This document shows, piece by piece, positions 1-12,649 of a stretch of DNA of 64,000 bases; the first letter of the stretch is position 1, and each line of letters starts with the position of its first letter. The notes beneath the pieces are model-generated. The model saw nothing but the letters and a program-made list of their open reading frames with translations, was not told the DNA's origin and searched no databases. The position numbers and the translations under genes were made by a program. This DNA comes from Hermatobates lingyangjiaoensis. Taxonomy: Eukaryota > Arthropoda > Insecta > Hemiptera > Hermatobatidae. The stretch covers positions 9,895,001-9,959,000 of the forward strand of contig JAPFBL010000068.1 of the NCBI GenBank assembly GCA_026182355.1, written 5' to 3'.

Positions 1-1188
1 AGTAAACAGAGTTCATGTTACTGGATTGACATGTACACATTTCTGAAGCTATACAAAGACATTCCCTACTTTAGTGCCCTTTATCGACTAAAGTTTCATC
101 CCTCTGTGACATGATTAATTTCAGTTAATTTGCAATTTAATAACCACTTACCCTCCATCATTTAGAATGCAAATGAATTATCTCTGACATTATGAAACAT
201 TTCACTATTCGTTAATGAAAATGTATAATTATTTAGAAAATAATCAAATTGTAACATTAATTATATTAATTTGTTCCATACATTCTCAGAGTTGACTACA
301 GATGATAATTATATCAACGTATTCTTTGTTTGCTTAATTAATTATTATTAGGTATATTCGTAAATACTTTCAAAGTATCATTTTCACTGAAGTTATTAGG
401 TATGCTATTAGAATATAAACTTGCCATTACTCGTAAAATACAAATGATTATTATATTTCATTATTATGATTTATTAAATAAATTTTGATTTTTTTTTATT
501 AATGAATCAGTATTAATGTATGAGGTATTGTAAATGTGAAACATAAAAAAAACAGTTCATTTATATATCTTCTACATTTAACTTTATATACTACTTTTGG
601 CATTATTTGTAATAGAAAATTTGATTTCAATATGTGTACATTTATTGCTATATTCTTAAATATATGAATTTTCAAACAATTTTATAACTAGTGATAATGT
701 TGAAAAAGAAGTTAGAGGGTTTGTCTTCCCTTCAACAAAATATTATTTTTTTATCAAAAGGTATTCATGTCTATAAAGCCTGCAATGGTTGCATAAAACA
801 AATTTCTTCAGAACCTGTTTCAAAGTATTCCAAATGTACCGTATCTTCAGCCTCGGCTGAGCTAAGCCTTACCTCTTCATTAAAGTGACCATACGATTCA
901 AATCATCTTGTAACAGTGTGGTTCAATTGTGCCAAATATTAGTCAGTTCATCTTAACCAATGACAGTTGATTGACTTACAATTCTGGTGTTAGCAGGAAA
1001 CATCCAGGCTGCAGATATGTTCAGACATTGACCTAATAATGTAATAATAACCTCATACTTGTAAGGCTGTCATTTGCCTGTTCGACTGGATAATTCAAGT
1101 TAAATTTAAAAAGAAAATTCTGAATAAAACCTGTCGGATAGTATTTCTATATTTTACGTGAAAATATATTTTCTAATATTCACTTTGT
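1..1188. other. AT-rich spacer, no gene seen
   Basis: Very AT-rich DNA with frequent stops in all frames. The only open frame of note (691-888, plus) has no recognisable motif, ordinary AT-driven composition and no splice or promoter context, so I do not call it a gene. Confidence 0.7.
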
Positions 1189-1302
1189 GCTGCCCTAGAA
1201 CTAGGAATAGATGAAGGCGTTGTTTCAATGGTTATTGATTTTTATAGAAATGAGAGAACAAGATTGAATGTCACAAAACATTTTGTCTATAATGCAATAT
1301 AA
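1189..1302 (+). pseudogene. LINE reverse-transcriptase relic (short)
   Basis: The plus frame reads AALELGIDEGVVSMVIDFYR followed by NERTRL and stops at 1300-1302. This resembles the segment of non-LTR (jockey/R1-like) reverse transcriptases between motif A and motif B, where a helix ending in a W/M-I-x-x-F/Y-L-x-N-R-x-x-x pattern is typical. Only about 37 codons remain and the flanks are not coding, so it is a dead fragment. The call rests on pattern resemblance only. Confidence 0.35.
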
Positions 1303-2585
1303 AGAACATGTCTTGTTCAGATAATTTATATTTATATTTATTTTTCACAATATTTCAAAATACTCATTTAAATAACAAGTACAATAACATAAACATTACA
1401 AATGCTTCTTAGTATTCTTATTAAATTGTGGTATACTCGTATAATTGTTATGAGTAATGAGATGGTTCTTTTTCCCAGGATATTATTTTTCTTTTAATTT
1501 ATTTGCGTCATACTTTTAATTTTAAAAAGTAGTTACCTAATGATTACTCCTTAACAGTAACTAATAATGAATTACTTTAAAAGCTTAGAATTGATTACTT
1601 AAATAACAAGCTAAATGAAAATAGGAACCTTAAATAGCTTCTCCTAACAACCATTGACTAACCTGGCAGCTATATGTGATTTAACTGGTCAAGTTAATAT
1701 GCGATTACCTCAAGTTTTAGGCTTATGGAAAAGATTTCCTCGAACTTGAGTGGCAAGCTAACTCTGACCACTATTAAGTTAAATGGTTATTAAACAATGC
1801 TATGACTTTGAAGCCATGAAGACTGTATATTACGTTAGAAATGCCTTGTTCTGTTGAAACATCGTCATTCGAATAATTCATTTACTTTTCTTTCTTGTCT
1901 GAAATCTTTAGTAGAAGACATAATTGAAATAAGTTTCTACAAAAGTTTGACTTTGAATCGAAAGTTAGTTGTAGGAAATACAAGCAGCACTTTTGTTATC
2001 GATAATTGGACGTAACAATTACCAATCCCCTCGAAACCTGCAACTAACTCCTTACTGCTTATATTGATTGCTTTTAAATGAAATATAATACCTAGGAGGG
2101 GAAAATTAGTTCAATATTCCACAAATTAAGAGAGCGTGCAAAAGAAAATAAAAGTTAAATCATGAGTGACTTAATTCTTTAGCTAACTTTATGCCAACAA
2201 ATATAATATGCGTTATATTTGGTGTAACCTTTCCTGGTTAGTTCTCTATAAGCTTTATTCTACTTTTCATGAATATTATATGAGTGATTTTATAATAAAG
2301 CAAACTGAGTTTTACTCTTCTTGTCAGTATTTTTGAAGTATTGGCAACGAAGAAAAGTGAATTGAATTTAATGTGCACATGGTCTGAAACCTAACAGTAA
2401 AATCTAGGAAGGTTATAGAGTAAACTCGCAGTTCAACTGATTCACCCTAAAAGAGTATCACGTAACGAGTCACATAATACAGAAAAAACGCTACATAAGC
2501 TTCCAATACATGGCACAGAATAGGCAAGAAAAAGAAAAAAGATGTCTGTTTGTTCAGCCTTTAAGTGTGTATAATATTAGTTAAT
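1303..2585. other. AT-rich spacer, nothing recognised
   Basis: No coding, RNA or repeat signal that I can support, apart from general AT richness and a few short homopolymers. Confidence 0.6.
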
Positions 2586-2749
2586 GAAGGTAATATTACT
2601 TAAATATACCCTCCACATGGCTTTAAAATTCTGTATTGAGTTTTCAACAAAAATATACGTTGTCAAATCACCTGAGTCCAATAATTTAAGTCGATGGTAG
2701 CACAACTTTGGCCAGTAAGTTCGACACAACTATTGCAAGTGTGTTTGTG

Positions 2750-2792
<43 letters not shown>
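2586..2792 (+). repeat. Inverted-duplicate repeat, copy 1, ending in (TG)n
   Basis: About 165 bp (2586-2750) followed by a pure TG tract (about 2751-2792). The unit recurs in reverse complement at 14558-14747, also bordered by the matching AC tract. Shared blocks include GTCGATGGTAGCACAACTTT and the neighbouring GTTCGACACAACTATTGC. Copy 1 has a roughly 11-bp insertion relative to copy 2 near 2610. High similarity and the shared microsatellite edge suggest a mobile repeat that ends in, or nucleates, a microsatellite. Confidence 0.85.
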
Positions 2793-2796
<4 letters not shown>

Positions 2797-3030
2797 TATG
2801 TTAGAGGAAAAACACTTAGATGTATTTAGTTCATGAATTAACTAAATAATTATTTTATATCTTTCAAATATTTAAAATCATGTGTCTGAACAAACTTCTT
2901 CTGCAATCATATTTCAATCATTTAAAAAACATTGAACAAAATTGCAGAGTTTTAGCTTCTTTCGCAGTGTTTGAAGTACTTTGAAATAGATTCAGATTCT
3001 TTTATAAATGTCTCTAAAATTGTATTATTC

Positions 3031-3210
3031 GTCCCTCGGAGAAGACGTTAAACCATTGGTCCCTGAGCTGTAACATGTCAGGTACTCGTTAAAGATCCCT
3101 ACTCTAAATATACTTGAATGAGATGAAATTACGACTCCCAATGTAGAATCAACAGGTAATGTGGCTCACCCATTACTAAATTGGGTGCCAAATAATAAAT
3201 GAGCCACAAT
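3031..3210 (-). repeat. Short interspersed repeat family (R2), copy 1
   Basis: Read on the minus strand, the shared core AGTAGGGATCTTTAACGAG is followed by a conserved stretch containing ACGTCTTCTCCGAGGGAC. The same order of blocks recurs at about 8170-8430, 8770-8990 and 58650-58850 (plus). The 5' portion, with GTGGCTCATTTATTAT, also matches 8775-8830. It is SINE-like in size, but I see no clear RNA polymerase III A/B boxes, so the class is unknown. Confidence 0.7.
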
Positions 3211-3659
3211 TTTTGCCCTTTGAACAGCACTAACAGGTGAAATCCTGATGATTGTGGACGTTAGAAAACAAACAAACAAACTAAACCCGAAATGGAAGGG
3301 GTAATGTCAAATCTTTTTGCACAGTTTTGACATTACCTACTTTTGTGAACAGTTTTAAGTTCCAGAGGAGTTTGCATTGGTGGTCATTATAACAGGAAGC
3401 TTCACCTTTATTATTTAACGTCTAAATCTATGATAGCCAATATGTTATCAGAAGTAGCTAATGTGTATTAGGGTTTTAGTATAAAATCTCATATTTAGTG
3501 CGATGTGTTAATGAAAAAAAATTCTTTCCACTATTTGTGTTAATTTATAATTCTTAAAATTGAACCATTGTGCATGGAATATATGGTGACTGATTCAAAA
3601 TAAAATTCTGTACTTAACTGGTCCATTTAAGCATGGGCATTAAAATGTGTATTACAAAA
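3211..3659. other. AT-rich spacer
   Basis: No gene or repeat recognised. Confidence 0.5.
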
Positions 3660-3689
3660 GATATTGTCGAATCCAAAGTCAGTAAGGGT

Positions 3690-3905
3690 GTCGTTATTAC
3701 ATCAGCCATAACGAGATGAGTGCGCAGCATTACTAGGTGTTAGCTTAAAGAGACGCACGGTGTTTAGTCACGGCTCCAATTCTATTCTGCCAGGCAAAAG
3801 CATTATTTTGCCAAGCCAGGTCCTTTTTGTCCCCTAAGTTATTATTCTTTAACATAGGTTTCCGCTTTCCATCCAGGCCCCAGCTTTGTTTCCGACAACA
3901 TTATT
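3690..3905. other. GC-enriched patch, possible conserved non-coding element
   Basis: The stretch stands out from its AT-rich surroundings (for example GTGCGCAGCATTACTAGG and CCATCCAGGCCCCAGC). No frame has a recognisable protein and no splice pair is evident. It could be a conserved regulatory element or an old repeat. The open frame at 3886-4137 runs into low-complexity A/T and is not convincing. Confidence 0.3.
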
Positions 3906-6900
3906 AGCCCAAACTCCGACCCCCCCTTGTTCCTTTTCAATGAACAGACATAAACACAGCCCAGTATATTATTTCTCACAATGCCTATTATGTCTGGAAA
4001 ACAAATTAGTCAACAGAAATTGTAGAGTTTTTTTTTCTCCTTTTTTAAAAAAAAAAGAATTTATTCCCTATTATATTTTGTCCAACTACAAATTATTTTT
4101 GAACACTAGTATAAATGTAGTTACGATTTCGGACTGAAATTAGAATCAGTATAGATTACCATGTAGAAGGTTCATACAAGTTTACATTGTTTTATATATT
4201 AAGATGGAAAATATTTGAAAATTCTGAATTGACTATACAACTTTTGTCTATTTATCTCACACTGAAGTGAAACCATGAGTCAGTGAGTAGTTCTTCTTTT
4301 CTCGTAGTTAGTACTAAACAAATAAAGGTTAGAAGTTTGTTGTTGAACTTACTAATACCAAAACCGTAGAGATCTTTGCAATTTTTAAATCTAGTCAATA
4401 TTTTTTTAAATAACTCCAAAAATTAGCATATTTTTTTTATGCATTTCTAATCTCAGATAATTCTATTTCTGTATAATTACAATAATGAAAAAGATAATAT
4501 TAACTTCTGAAGATAAGTAAATTATTACTTTTTTTTTAAATAACTGTCTAACGCACAATAATATTAAGATTGCCAGTAATTTCTGGTAAAAGGGATATTT
4601 TTTAGGAACACAAACAACTGTCTTCACACTTGAAGACAGATCCAATATTTAAAATATGCTTAAGAGATCAATCCAGATCTAAACAAGTAATCGGTTTTAG
4701 ACCACCCTCCTCAAATCTACACATTCAATCACAATTTATTTCCTGAAAAGCAAACCAAAGAAAAAAATTGAAGCTTCTCTCAATAAAAATTACAAGGTGG
4801 AATAAAGAAGCTATGAATAAATTTAAATACTGCCGGCTGCAAGATATAAATTCATAACAGATTCAGTGACCATGCATATTTCATGACGAACCTTTCTCCG
4901 CCTCCTAATTGCCCTTACTTCTTCTCCTGATTCAAAAGTTGCTTTCTACCAAGTAGTATAATTCAACGCTTGTAAATTTAAAGTGACTAACGCATTGGCT
5001 GGCTACAATAAAAAATGTTGACTCTCTTTTGCTGTATTCAACACATGTTTTATGTTCTTTCTCTTACCCTTATATTAATAATACCTCGTTTAGTTGAATG
5101 ACTGAATTTTAGACAATGAACCTCATATTTGATATGACTTACTATGTATTATTGAATGCCATATCAGAATTGATCGTAACATAAGTGGAAACAGTGTTTT
5201 AGACTTGTATTTGTAAATAAGTACTTTTCTTTTGGTATCCTATTATAGATGTCATAACTGCTAGTTCATTGTTTTTCTAGAAAAAAAAAACAGTGTTTAC
5301 TTTTTTTCCCCCTGCGTCCAATTAAACATAAGAAGTCGTACGGACTGTCTACAGCAGGATGCATTCAGGGTTGCATTTCAGCAGCATTTAGCTACGCTGC
5401 GCCCCTTTCAGTTTTGGTTACCAACATAAAGATTTGAGTTCAACACAGTAAAAAAGGGAGTGCTCAACCTGTTAATAATGAAAGAGAGATGTAGTCGTTT
5501 AAAGCAAGCTCACTGTCAAAAGAAAAAGGAATACCTGCCTCATTGTCACCTGATCAGGATGTTTTCCTTGCCAAACAGTCATCGGGATTCTGACGACCAG
5601 TCTCTGAACCAGTGACACCCTTTAATCTTACAATGAGTTCTTTGTACTGTTTAATAATGCTTCAAACCAAGAGCTCCATATTCTTTCAACTGGAAAAAGA
5701 AAGACAGTTTGTCATCTGAAAATCAGGGATAGTGAAGTTGCAATTTAGGATAAGAAAGCAGACAGGAATACAAAATTAATAATTACTTAAGAAAATAGTT
5801 CCCTTTTTATATTTCTTAACCTAACCACTTCGAAGTCAAAGCGTTGACACCGTTCGCGTGATTAGGCCGCTTACGGTAGTAGTTTCTCATTCCTTGTTTA
5901 CAGTATTAAATTCAATTATTGATGGTATGGTGCAAGTGAGATTAAAGAAACATAAGTGGCTTGCGAATATGTATCCCATAAAATCATTTGTTTGATGAAG
6001 CTGAAGACAACTAGTTTTGTTATTTTTATTCATTAAACGCATTCATTGATTCATCAAGGTCTTAATATACATCTATGGTTTGAAGAAGAAGAAATAGTTT
6101 ACTGTTTCCGAAAGTTCAGTGAATGAATATTCTCCTAGTGTATTAAAGTGTGCAAACCAGTTGAATGGGGGAAAATTACATTGGTAATTGAATATTCTTA
6201 AAGAAAGAAACAGTAAATATGCAATATGCTTAAAAGTTAAATTGCACGTTATTATTTTATAAACATATTTACGTCATATAATTTGTAGTTCTCCGTATGT
6301 AAGAATAAAACTATTTATTTTGTAACAGAAATCAATTTTTATATTTAAAAACGTAATAATCTAGCTCAAATACATTGATAATGAAAACTCACCCTGCTAG
6401 CAAGCTCCTAGTGAGTGAATGAAAACACCATGACCTTTTCTTACTTAAGTTTTTAGTCATAAATATCATGTTGAATGAAAACTATGGCTGATATAGATGA
6501 CAGCTTACAATCTTTCAACTTAGTTTCACGTTTCAATGTATTATTAACATTTACAACGAACCAATTAAAAAGTGTTGGCCGTAGTTTAGACAAGCCCTTT
6601 TTTAGAATATTAAATGATTCGATTACGTACTTTACTTGGAATGGGGTATAAGAAGAATGGCAGGAAATGAACTTTTATTGTTCTTTTGAAACAATTCACA
6701 TTGCCTATTTGTCACTGAGTTATAAGAAACCTTAAAAACCAACAAACCCCATCAGAAAGCAACTGACTTGAATCTTTTTTTTTATAACTTTACTTTAGAA
6801 ACAAAATATGTTTTAATCAATTTCATGGTTTCATCTTAGTATCATCAACGACATTTCAAAAAAATCAGAGAGAGGCATTTTAAACATAAGACTTAATGAA

Positions 6901-8160
6901 ATGATAATACAAATCGCAATTGTGACTCCATTAGACTGTAAATTTACTTCAATTAGTTATCTATTGAATAGAACACATTATAATTACCCAATAGATCCAG
7001 CAAAGACTGTAATATTTAGTTACGGTAACGTAATTAGTTACCTTTATTATTACCAACATCGTTTTTTCACTTATTTTTGTTCATAAACGAAATAATACAA
7101 TATTATATGCTGTCGAGCAATATCTCACAAAAAAGATGAATTTTTTTATCCAGTTTATCAATAATTCAAAAACATTGATTCAAACAAGATATAAGTCCAA
7201 GAAAAAATTTAACAGGATATACAAGATTAATTCATCCAAACATCGATTGAGATAATTAATGAAAGAGAAGTTTATTTATATTTATACGCCTTCATTGTGA
7301 ATACTTCTAAAATGTAACTACTAAAAAGATCTCAAGTAGCTTTATATTCAAGCGGCAGTAAAAACTTCTCATTTATGTGTGTTCCAAAATAATGTTATCA
7401 TATTATAACTATAAATAGTAGTCTTTGTGAGATGAAATCTTCGGAATCATAGAGAGAAACAAATATTTGTTATTTTTTACGTAGAATAGGTAACAGTAAA
7501 ATATTATCAAATAGTTTTGCTGTTCATAAACAATTTTGATGATTGACAGACTTTATGTGAATCACTAACACTTTAGACACACAAGTTACATCTCTTAGCA
7601 ATCATGTCAAACTTACGTGAGAAGCGTTCAAGGAGGATATAAGTAAATCATAGTAGCCAACTTAAATCAAACTGCCATGTTCGAAAGACTGAACTTCAAT
7701 CCATCTTGGATTAGGCTCTTTGTGTGTCATATTTTACATCCTCATAATTCATACATTACAACTACGTTTTATTTAAACATACCATTATGAGCTGACACTA
7801 GTTAAGTCAAAAGTCATAACTGGTATCGAATTAATTGCTAAATTATCTAAGAGTTTTTAACTCATTTCTATAATAGAATCAAAAATTAAAGTTAATTCCT
7901 TAAAAATATGGTATTTCATTACACTAACATGTGGTTCAAATAAAAATCTTTCCACTTGATTCTATATTTTAGTAAAAATGAATTGTTCAAGTTAAAAATT
8001 CAGGTTAAAAATGAATTTAAAATCAATTGTTTAAAATGAACAGAATTTTAAAATGTTCTAGTTGTATTTGTTCAAATGAATACATCATAAGAATATAAAC
8101 TTACTGTAAGTAAAGTAAAGCAATCTAAATGTAATGTAAAAATTTAAATAATTATTATTG
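3906..8160. other. Long AT-rich spacer
   Basis: About 4.2 kb of AT-rich DNA with no supported gene. Short open frames at 4463-4645 (minus) and 6901-7086 (plus) look like chance translations of A/T-rich sequence. Small poly(A)/poly(T) runs occur throughout. Confidence 0.6.
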
Positions 8161-8169
8161 AAAAATTTT

Positions 8170-8430
8170 GGAACTAAAATACTAATAGTTTATGTTAGGT
8201 TAGGTTTGAATAACAGTCCCAAAAGGAGCACACATAGTCCGAACATTGCCTCTTTGTGTTACCACACACACAAACTTTGTGAACATTCCACATTTCGTTG
8301 GGATTCCAAAATTTTCACCAGCACAAGTGTAATCAGAGTACAGATCTTTTACGAGTACCAGACATTGTACAGACTCGGGACAGACGGTTTAACATAATCT
8401 CTGGAAGACGAAGTGTTCAGATTTGATCAA
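8170..8430 (+). repeat. R2 interspersed repeat, copy 2
   Basis: Matches the 58650-58850 copy block by block: CTTTGTGTTACCACACA, then AAGTGTAAT-AGAGTA-GATCTTT, then CAGACTCGGGACAGACGG and the GTGTTCAGATTTG end. The copy is diverged by scattered substitutions and is old. The open frame 8158-8397 is just this repeat read through. Confidence 0.7.
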
Positions 8431-8769
8431 CCGCTACGTGAATAAATCGAGGGCAAGAGTGAGTATTTAAGCACGGATCTACCAGTGCTGTGGCAAGCAC
8501 GTCTCCACTGGGCTAACCTGTCCCCTGTCAGAGTAGAGATGATAGTCCTATGTCTGAATTTGTTTCAGCAGTTCTGATTCATAAAACAATTTTTTCATTG
8601 TTTTCCAGGATTTAATGAATTAACTGCATTAATTTTCAATATTAGTATAAATATTTTACTTCTTTACTGACAAAAAGCTCTTCCTTTAAAAAACTGATTG
8701 ATTACTTTTAACTCAATCAACCAACGCCTGCACTTGTAGGCTTCTAACTCTTGATGTTATTTTAGGAGC

Positions 8770-8990
8770 TGAACGAGTGACTCATTTATTATAAAACACC
8801 CAGTTCAGTTATGCGTGAGCCACGTTACCGGATTCACTATACATTGTAAACCCTAAAAATTTCTTAAATCAAGTGTATTTAGAAAAGGTTCGTTAACGAT
8901 TACTTTATATCGTACAGACTCGTGACAGACGGCTTTACATGTTCTCAGAGGAGCGACGTGATCAGATTTGTTCACCTCCCAAATGAAAAA
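8770..8990 (+). repeat. R2 interspersed repeat, copy 3
   Basis: Shares GTGACTCATTTATTAT and GTGAGCCACGTTACC with copy 1 (reverse complement) and ends with CGACGTGATCAGATTTGTTC, as copies 2 and 4 do. Two copies only about 350 bp apart in the same orientation suggest a local duplication or independent insertion. Confidence 0.65.
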
Positions 8991-9527
8991 GTCGTTATTT
9001 CATACCTACCTTAAAGATATTTTTTTATCCTTTTATAGTTTTTATGTATCTTTACTTATACTCTTTCTGAGAGTATCAATAAGGCATACAATAAGCATTG
9101 TGTGTGCCTTTTTTTTTAAATGGTTTTTCAGTGATTATATTCTCTAGATAACGGTATAAAACTTTGAACATATTAAAATTGAGACATAATAAATATGGTT
9201 CTTAACCACAAAATTTCTTAACGAAAGCTATTGTGAATGACTTGCTGTCATACAGTAAAAGCCAAATGTTTTTATAGGGCAATCCGTAAGAAGTACGAGA
9301 GCCAGACAAGGTTAGGTAACTAATGACACTGATATTTGAAAACATAATGAAGTCGCTAAAAAATTAACGGTAATTCTAATTACAATTCAATATACCGAAG
9401 AACTGTTTGTGTTTATTAATTAATAACACATTTTTCTAATAATTAATTACAACTTTTAGTAATTAATGATTAGTCTTATTTTCTCCTTATAATCCATGAC
9501 TCAGATTCTCTTTCGCACACATTCTCT

Positions 9528-9548
9528 CCTCTCTCTCTCTCTCTCTCT
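9528..9548. repeat. (CT)n microsatellite
   Basis: About ten uninterrupted CT units, flanked by C/T-rich DNA. Confidence 0.95.
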
Positions 9549-9709
9549 GTCTTGTCTTAACTCTTTCTCCCAATTATGTTTTGTAATTAACTTTTATTGA
9601 TATTCGATAAACAATATGAAATTTAAAAGTCGACCTATTGGAAACGAGAGTTGAAATAATAAGGTTTTGAATGGAATCAGTAAACTGTTAGTTTCATTAG
9701 AACTCGTGC

Positions 9710-9885
9710 AAATAAAATCCCGAATTGGGTTCAATGCAGGTGAAAATGAAATTCATTGGGAGAGGGACTCCCGTGAGAGGAAGGTCTGTTGGGAATGTGA
9801 TGGACAGAGGGGATTTATGCTCGCCGGAGGCCGGGAAAATCCAGGGAAATAGGCTCGAAGAGATATCGGCAGCGCTGATTCATTA
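9710..9885. other. GC-rich island of unknown nature
   Basis: About 175 bp of much higher GC content than the surroundings (for example CTCGCCGGAGGCCGGG). Two overlapping plus-strand frames are open (9667-9852 and 9725-9916), but neither gives a recognisable protein and they are mutually exclusive. It may be an exon fragment, a conserved non-coding element or an old transposon. I cannot decide among these. Confidence 0.3.
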
Positions 9886-10486
9886 CTGCCTTCTAATACG
9901 TGACCCCAATTTTTAAATCCTACCCACTACATTTCTAAAAAACATTTTTCAAACCATAACATTTTACTATCTAATAGAATAATATAATTTGTTATAGACC
10001 TCTAAAATAAAAGTGATTTCAATTATCACTTTTAAATTTATTTTCTTTCTATACTATCCAATAAATTTTAAAAACACGTTAATCACAGAATATCAACTTT
10101 GGTGCTTTATTAAGAATATTAAATTCCCTGTAGAGTTTTCTAACCCATGTTAGGCCTATAATTTTTTTATACTATTCAATCTTCAGTTGATGATCCATTT
10201 CTTTAAGATTTGTTGGCTCATTCTAATACTGTTTATCCTTTTCAGTTGATTCAATAAAGATATGTAATTTACTGAAACAGATTCCAAAGCCTTTAAGTTA
10301 CATTGGCTTTCTTAATTCAATGGTAGGGTCTGTAAATGGCTTCACTTTGAATCTAAGTACTACTAGTAAAATTCAAGTCTCCTTTTTTCATTTTGTTTCT
10401 TCCTGTTCAAAGGTAAGTTGATAGTTATCAAAGAAATAGGGTGGTAATGAAGTGATTAAGCACCTCTAAATAGCCTCTTAACACTC

Positions 10487-10545
10487 AACTCCAACGTTTC
10501 AGCCTTCACAAAGGCTTCCCTGTTAACTTGCTATATGCAGGGACA
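10487..10545 (-). ncRNA. Decayed hammerhead-like motif (possible PLE terminus)
   Basis: On the minus strand a stem AGCCTT/AAGGCT with loop TGTG is followed directly by GAAACGTTGG. GAA plus a palindromic ACGT plus a U before GG is the arrangement seen in PLE hammerheads with a tiny stem III. TTAAC upstream and GTTAA downstream could form an outer stem I. The CUGANGA core is not intact (ACAGGGA sits there), so this would be a dead copy. It is adjacent to a GC-rich element at 10550-10880. Confidence 0.35.
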
Positions 10546-10549
10546 AACG

Positions 10550-10880
10550 AAAGAGGAGGAGAAGGAGATCAGGGGCTGGGCCTGACCACCTTCGTTTCCC
10601 ATCCTTCCTAATCCCCAAATCCCCTCCTTTTATCCCAGCCCCAATCTAAGGTGTTATCCGATTCGTGCCGAAGGATGGATGATACAGGAGTTTCTGTATT
10701 ATTAACGGAGCCTCAACAGCACCAGGCAGCCCCCTTGAGTAAATAGCCTTAGTCCAGTATGCGGTGCTCTGTCCCAACGGACAAAATACCACCGATAGAG
10801 CTTCAAGGATTTTCCCCTGTAAGAAGGAAGTCTGGAGACCATCCTCCGGAGTCTCCGAATAATTCAGAGGGTCCAAATTC
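10550..10880 (-). mobile_element. GC-rich transposon-like fragment
   Basis: This GC-rich block has an open minus-strand frame (10646-10876, 76 aa) that I do not recognise. It contains no known catalytic motif. Because it precedes the hammerhead-like motif at 10487-10545 on the same strand, it may be the 3' part of a Penelope-like or other retroelement. That link is inference from adjacency only. Confidence 0.3.
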
Positions 10881-11385
10881 TTAGCAGTCTAAATTTTTCG
10901 ATCTTGGGAACCTCCCACAATGTATGAATCTCACTCTGTTGTTTGATTCTGAAGATAGGTATTTTGTCCCTTAAGAAGGAGAAATGCAGTACTTTCTCCG
11001 AAAGCATTCAGGATTGCCTATAAATGGACATTTAGCATGCTTAATGATATTAATGCAGATTCTGCAATATTGTAAGCACAACACGTTGCACCTGCTGATT
11101 ATTGTAAGGCAATCTTTACTAGCAGACGAGGCACGGTGCCAGTAAAGAATAAAGAGTACCTTTCTCATGTTCTACTATTACTCATAAATAATAGACTCTT
11201 TATACACACGAGTAATAGCTGCTGAGCGATCTAGACACGTTAAAGGATCCAACTTCAGACTGAAGGTAACATTCTGTAGACAGACTATCCTTAGGACCAT
11301 GTACAATATTTATTAAAAAAGATTGCAGTGCTATAGTCACCCACAAATTAATAAAAATAAAAATATCAAAGAAATTATAATACAA
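10881..11385 (-). repeat. Dispersed repeat R4, unit 1 of a direct duplication
   Basis: Matches 11866-12330 in the same orientation over many blocks: GTATGAATCTCACTCTGTTG, GATAGGTATTTTGTCCCTTA, ATATTGTAAGCACAA, CACGGTGCCAGTAAAGAAT and AGACACGTTAAAGGATCCAA. Indels of a few bases separate the copies and break any shared reading frame, so the minus frames at 10971-11168 and 11200-11385 are not credible genes. The right end resembles the R3 terminus found at 12265, 56735 and 62970. Confidence 0.75.
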
Positions 11386-11865
11386 AAGTAATTTATTGAA
11401 TGTATAAATAGTTCAATAAATTAAGAGGTAAGCTTAATTCAGCATTTAGCTGAAGATGACTTCAGCAAATAATTTGAGGTTTACAATATAAAAATATTTG
11501 CAAAAAATACTTATAAATCCTTCCGAAGAAGATATAAAATTTTTCTAGAAATTTAAATGCAACTGAATGAGTTTTTTCCGCTAAATTTGACATCGTTGTA
11601 CAACTTTTCATCTGCTATCTTCTTCATCCATTTATCAATTGCTTCAATTATTCCAAGCATTCACTACTTCATTCCCCTGTACTCCTTGCTACCCAAAGTA
11701 CGAGGAGTACTAGTCACCAAGAATAAAACTTTGCTTATTTTGCTCACCGCCCTTGTCTAATTACTTAAGTTGCGTTGCCACGCATCAAATCCACGACTAG
11801 AACCTTTCAGTTTTCCTGAATCAGGAGCGTGCACCGAATCTAAATAAATTCAGAGTAAATTCTTA
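11386..11865. other. Spacer between R4 units
   Basis: AT-rich DNA with no recognised feature. A 67-codon plus frame (11557-11760) shows no motif. Confidence 0.5.
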
Positions 11866-12330
11866 CAGTCTAAAATATTTTTCGATCTTGTTAACTAAAA
11901 TGTATGAATCTCACTCTGTTGTTTTTGTTCATGAGATAGGTATTTTGTCCCTTAATAAGATGCATATTTACCTAAAGCATCTCAGATTGCTATAAATAGA
12001 AATGTTAGCATGCTTAATATAATAATCCACTTCTAATATTGTAAGCACAAACATTTGCGCTTTAGTTCTAGTATTTTACTAGCAGACGGGCACGGTGCCA
12101 GTAAAGAATAAAAGAGTACATTTCTAATGTTCTACTATTACTCATAAATAATAGACTCTTTAATACACAGAGAATATGGCTCTTGTGATTAGACACGTTA
12201 AAGGATCCAACATTCAGATTGAAGGTAACATCTCTGTAGACAACTATCCTTAACCATGGAAAAACATCATAAAAAAATCGGGAGTGGCCTACACACAACT
12301 TTACTATAAATAAACCTAATATCAAAATTC
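11866..12330 (-). repeat. Dispersed repeat R4, unit 2
   Basis: The second copy of the repeat described at 10881-11385. Its right edge carries GGAGTGGCCTACACACAAC followed by TTTACTATAAATAAA, which is the R3 family terminus in minus orientation. The two units lie about 1 kb apart and are substantially diverged by eye. Confidence 0.75.
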
Positions 12331-12649
12331 TTGGGTATATAATATATAATGTCCAATTTAGGCATAATATTAATATCTAAATGGGAGATGATTATTAGTC
12401 TTTCATTCCTGGAGGTAGTACAGATAATGATTGATCCACTCATCAATATATATTTTTGTATATCACACTACTGATGCATATAATATCATTAGTATAACTA
12501 CAGCTTTACTAACATTTTTTAAAAGCTAACTTTCCCATTATTCAATTTGCCATTATTTTTTTTTTTATTTCTTTGGCATGCATTTTGTAGCATGGCATGA
12601 TTTCAGATTTTTTTATGCTAAACGGCTAATTACCTATATAAGCAATGTT

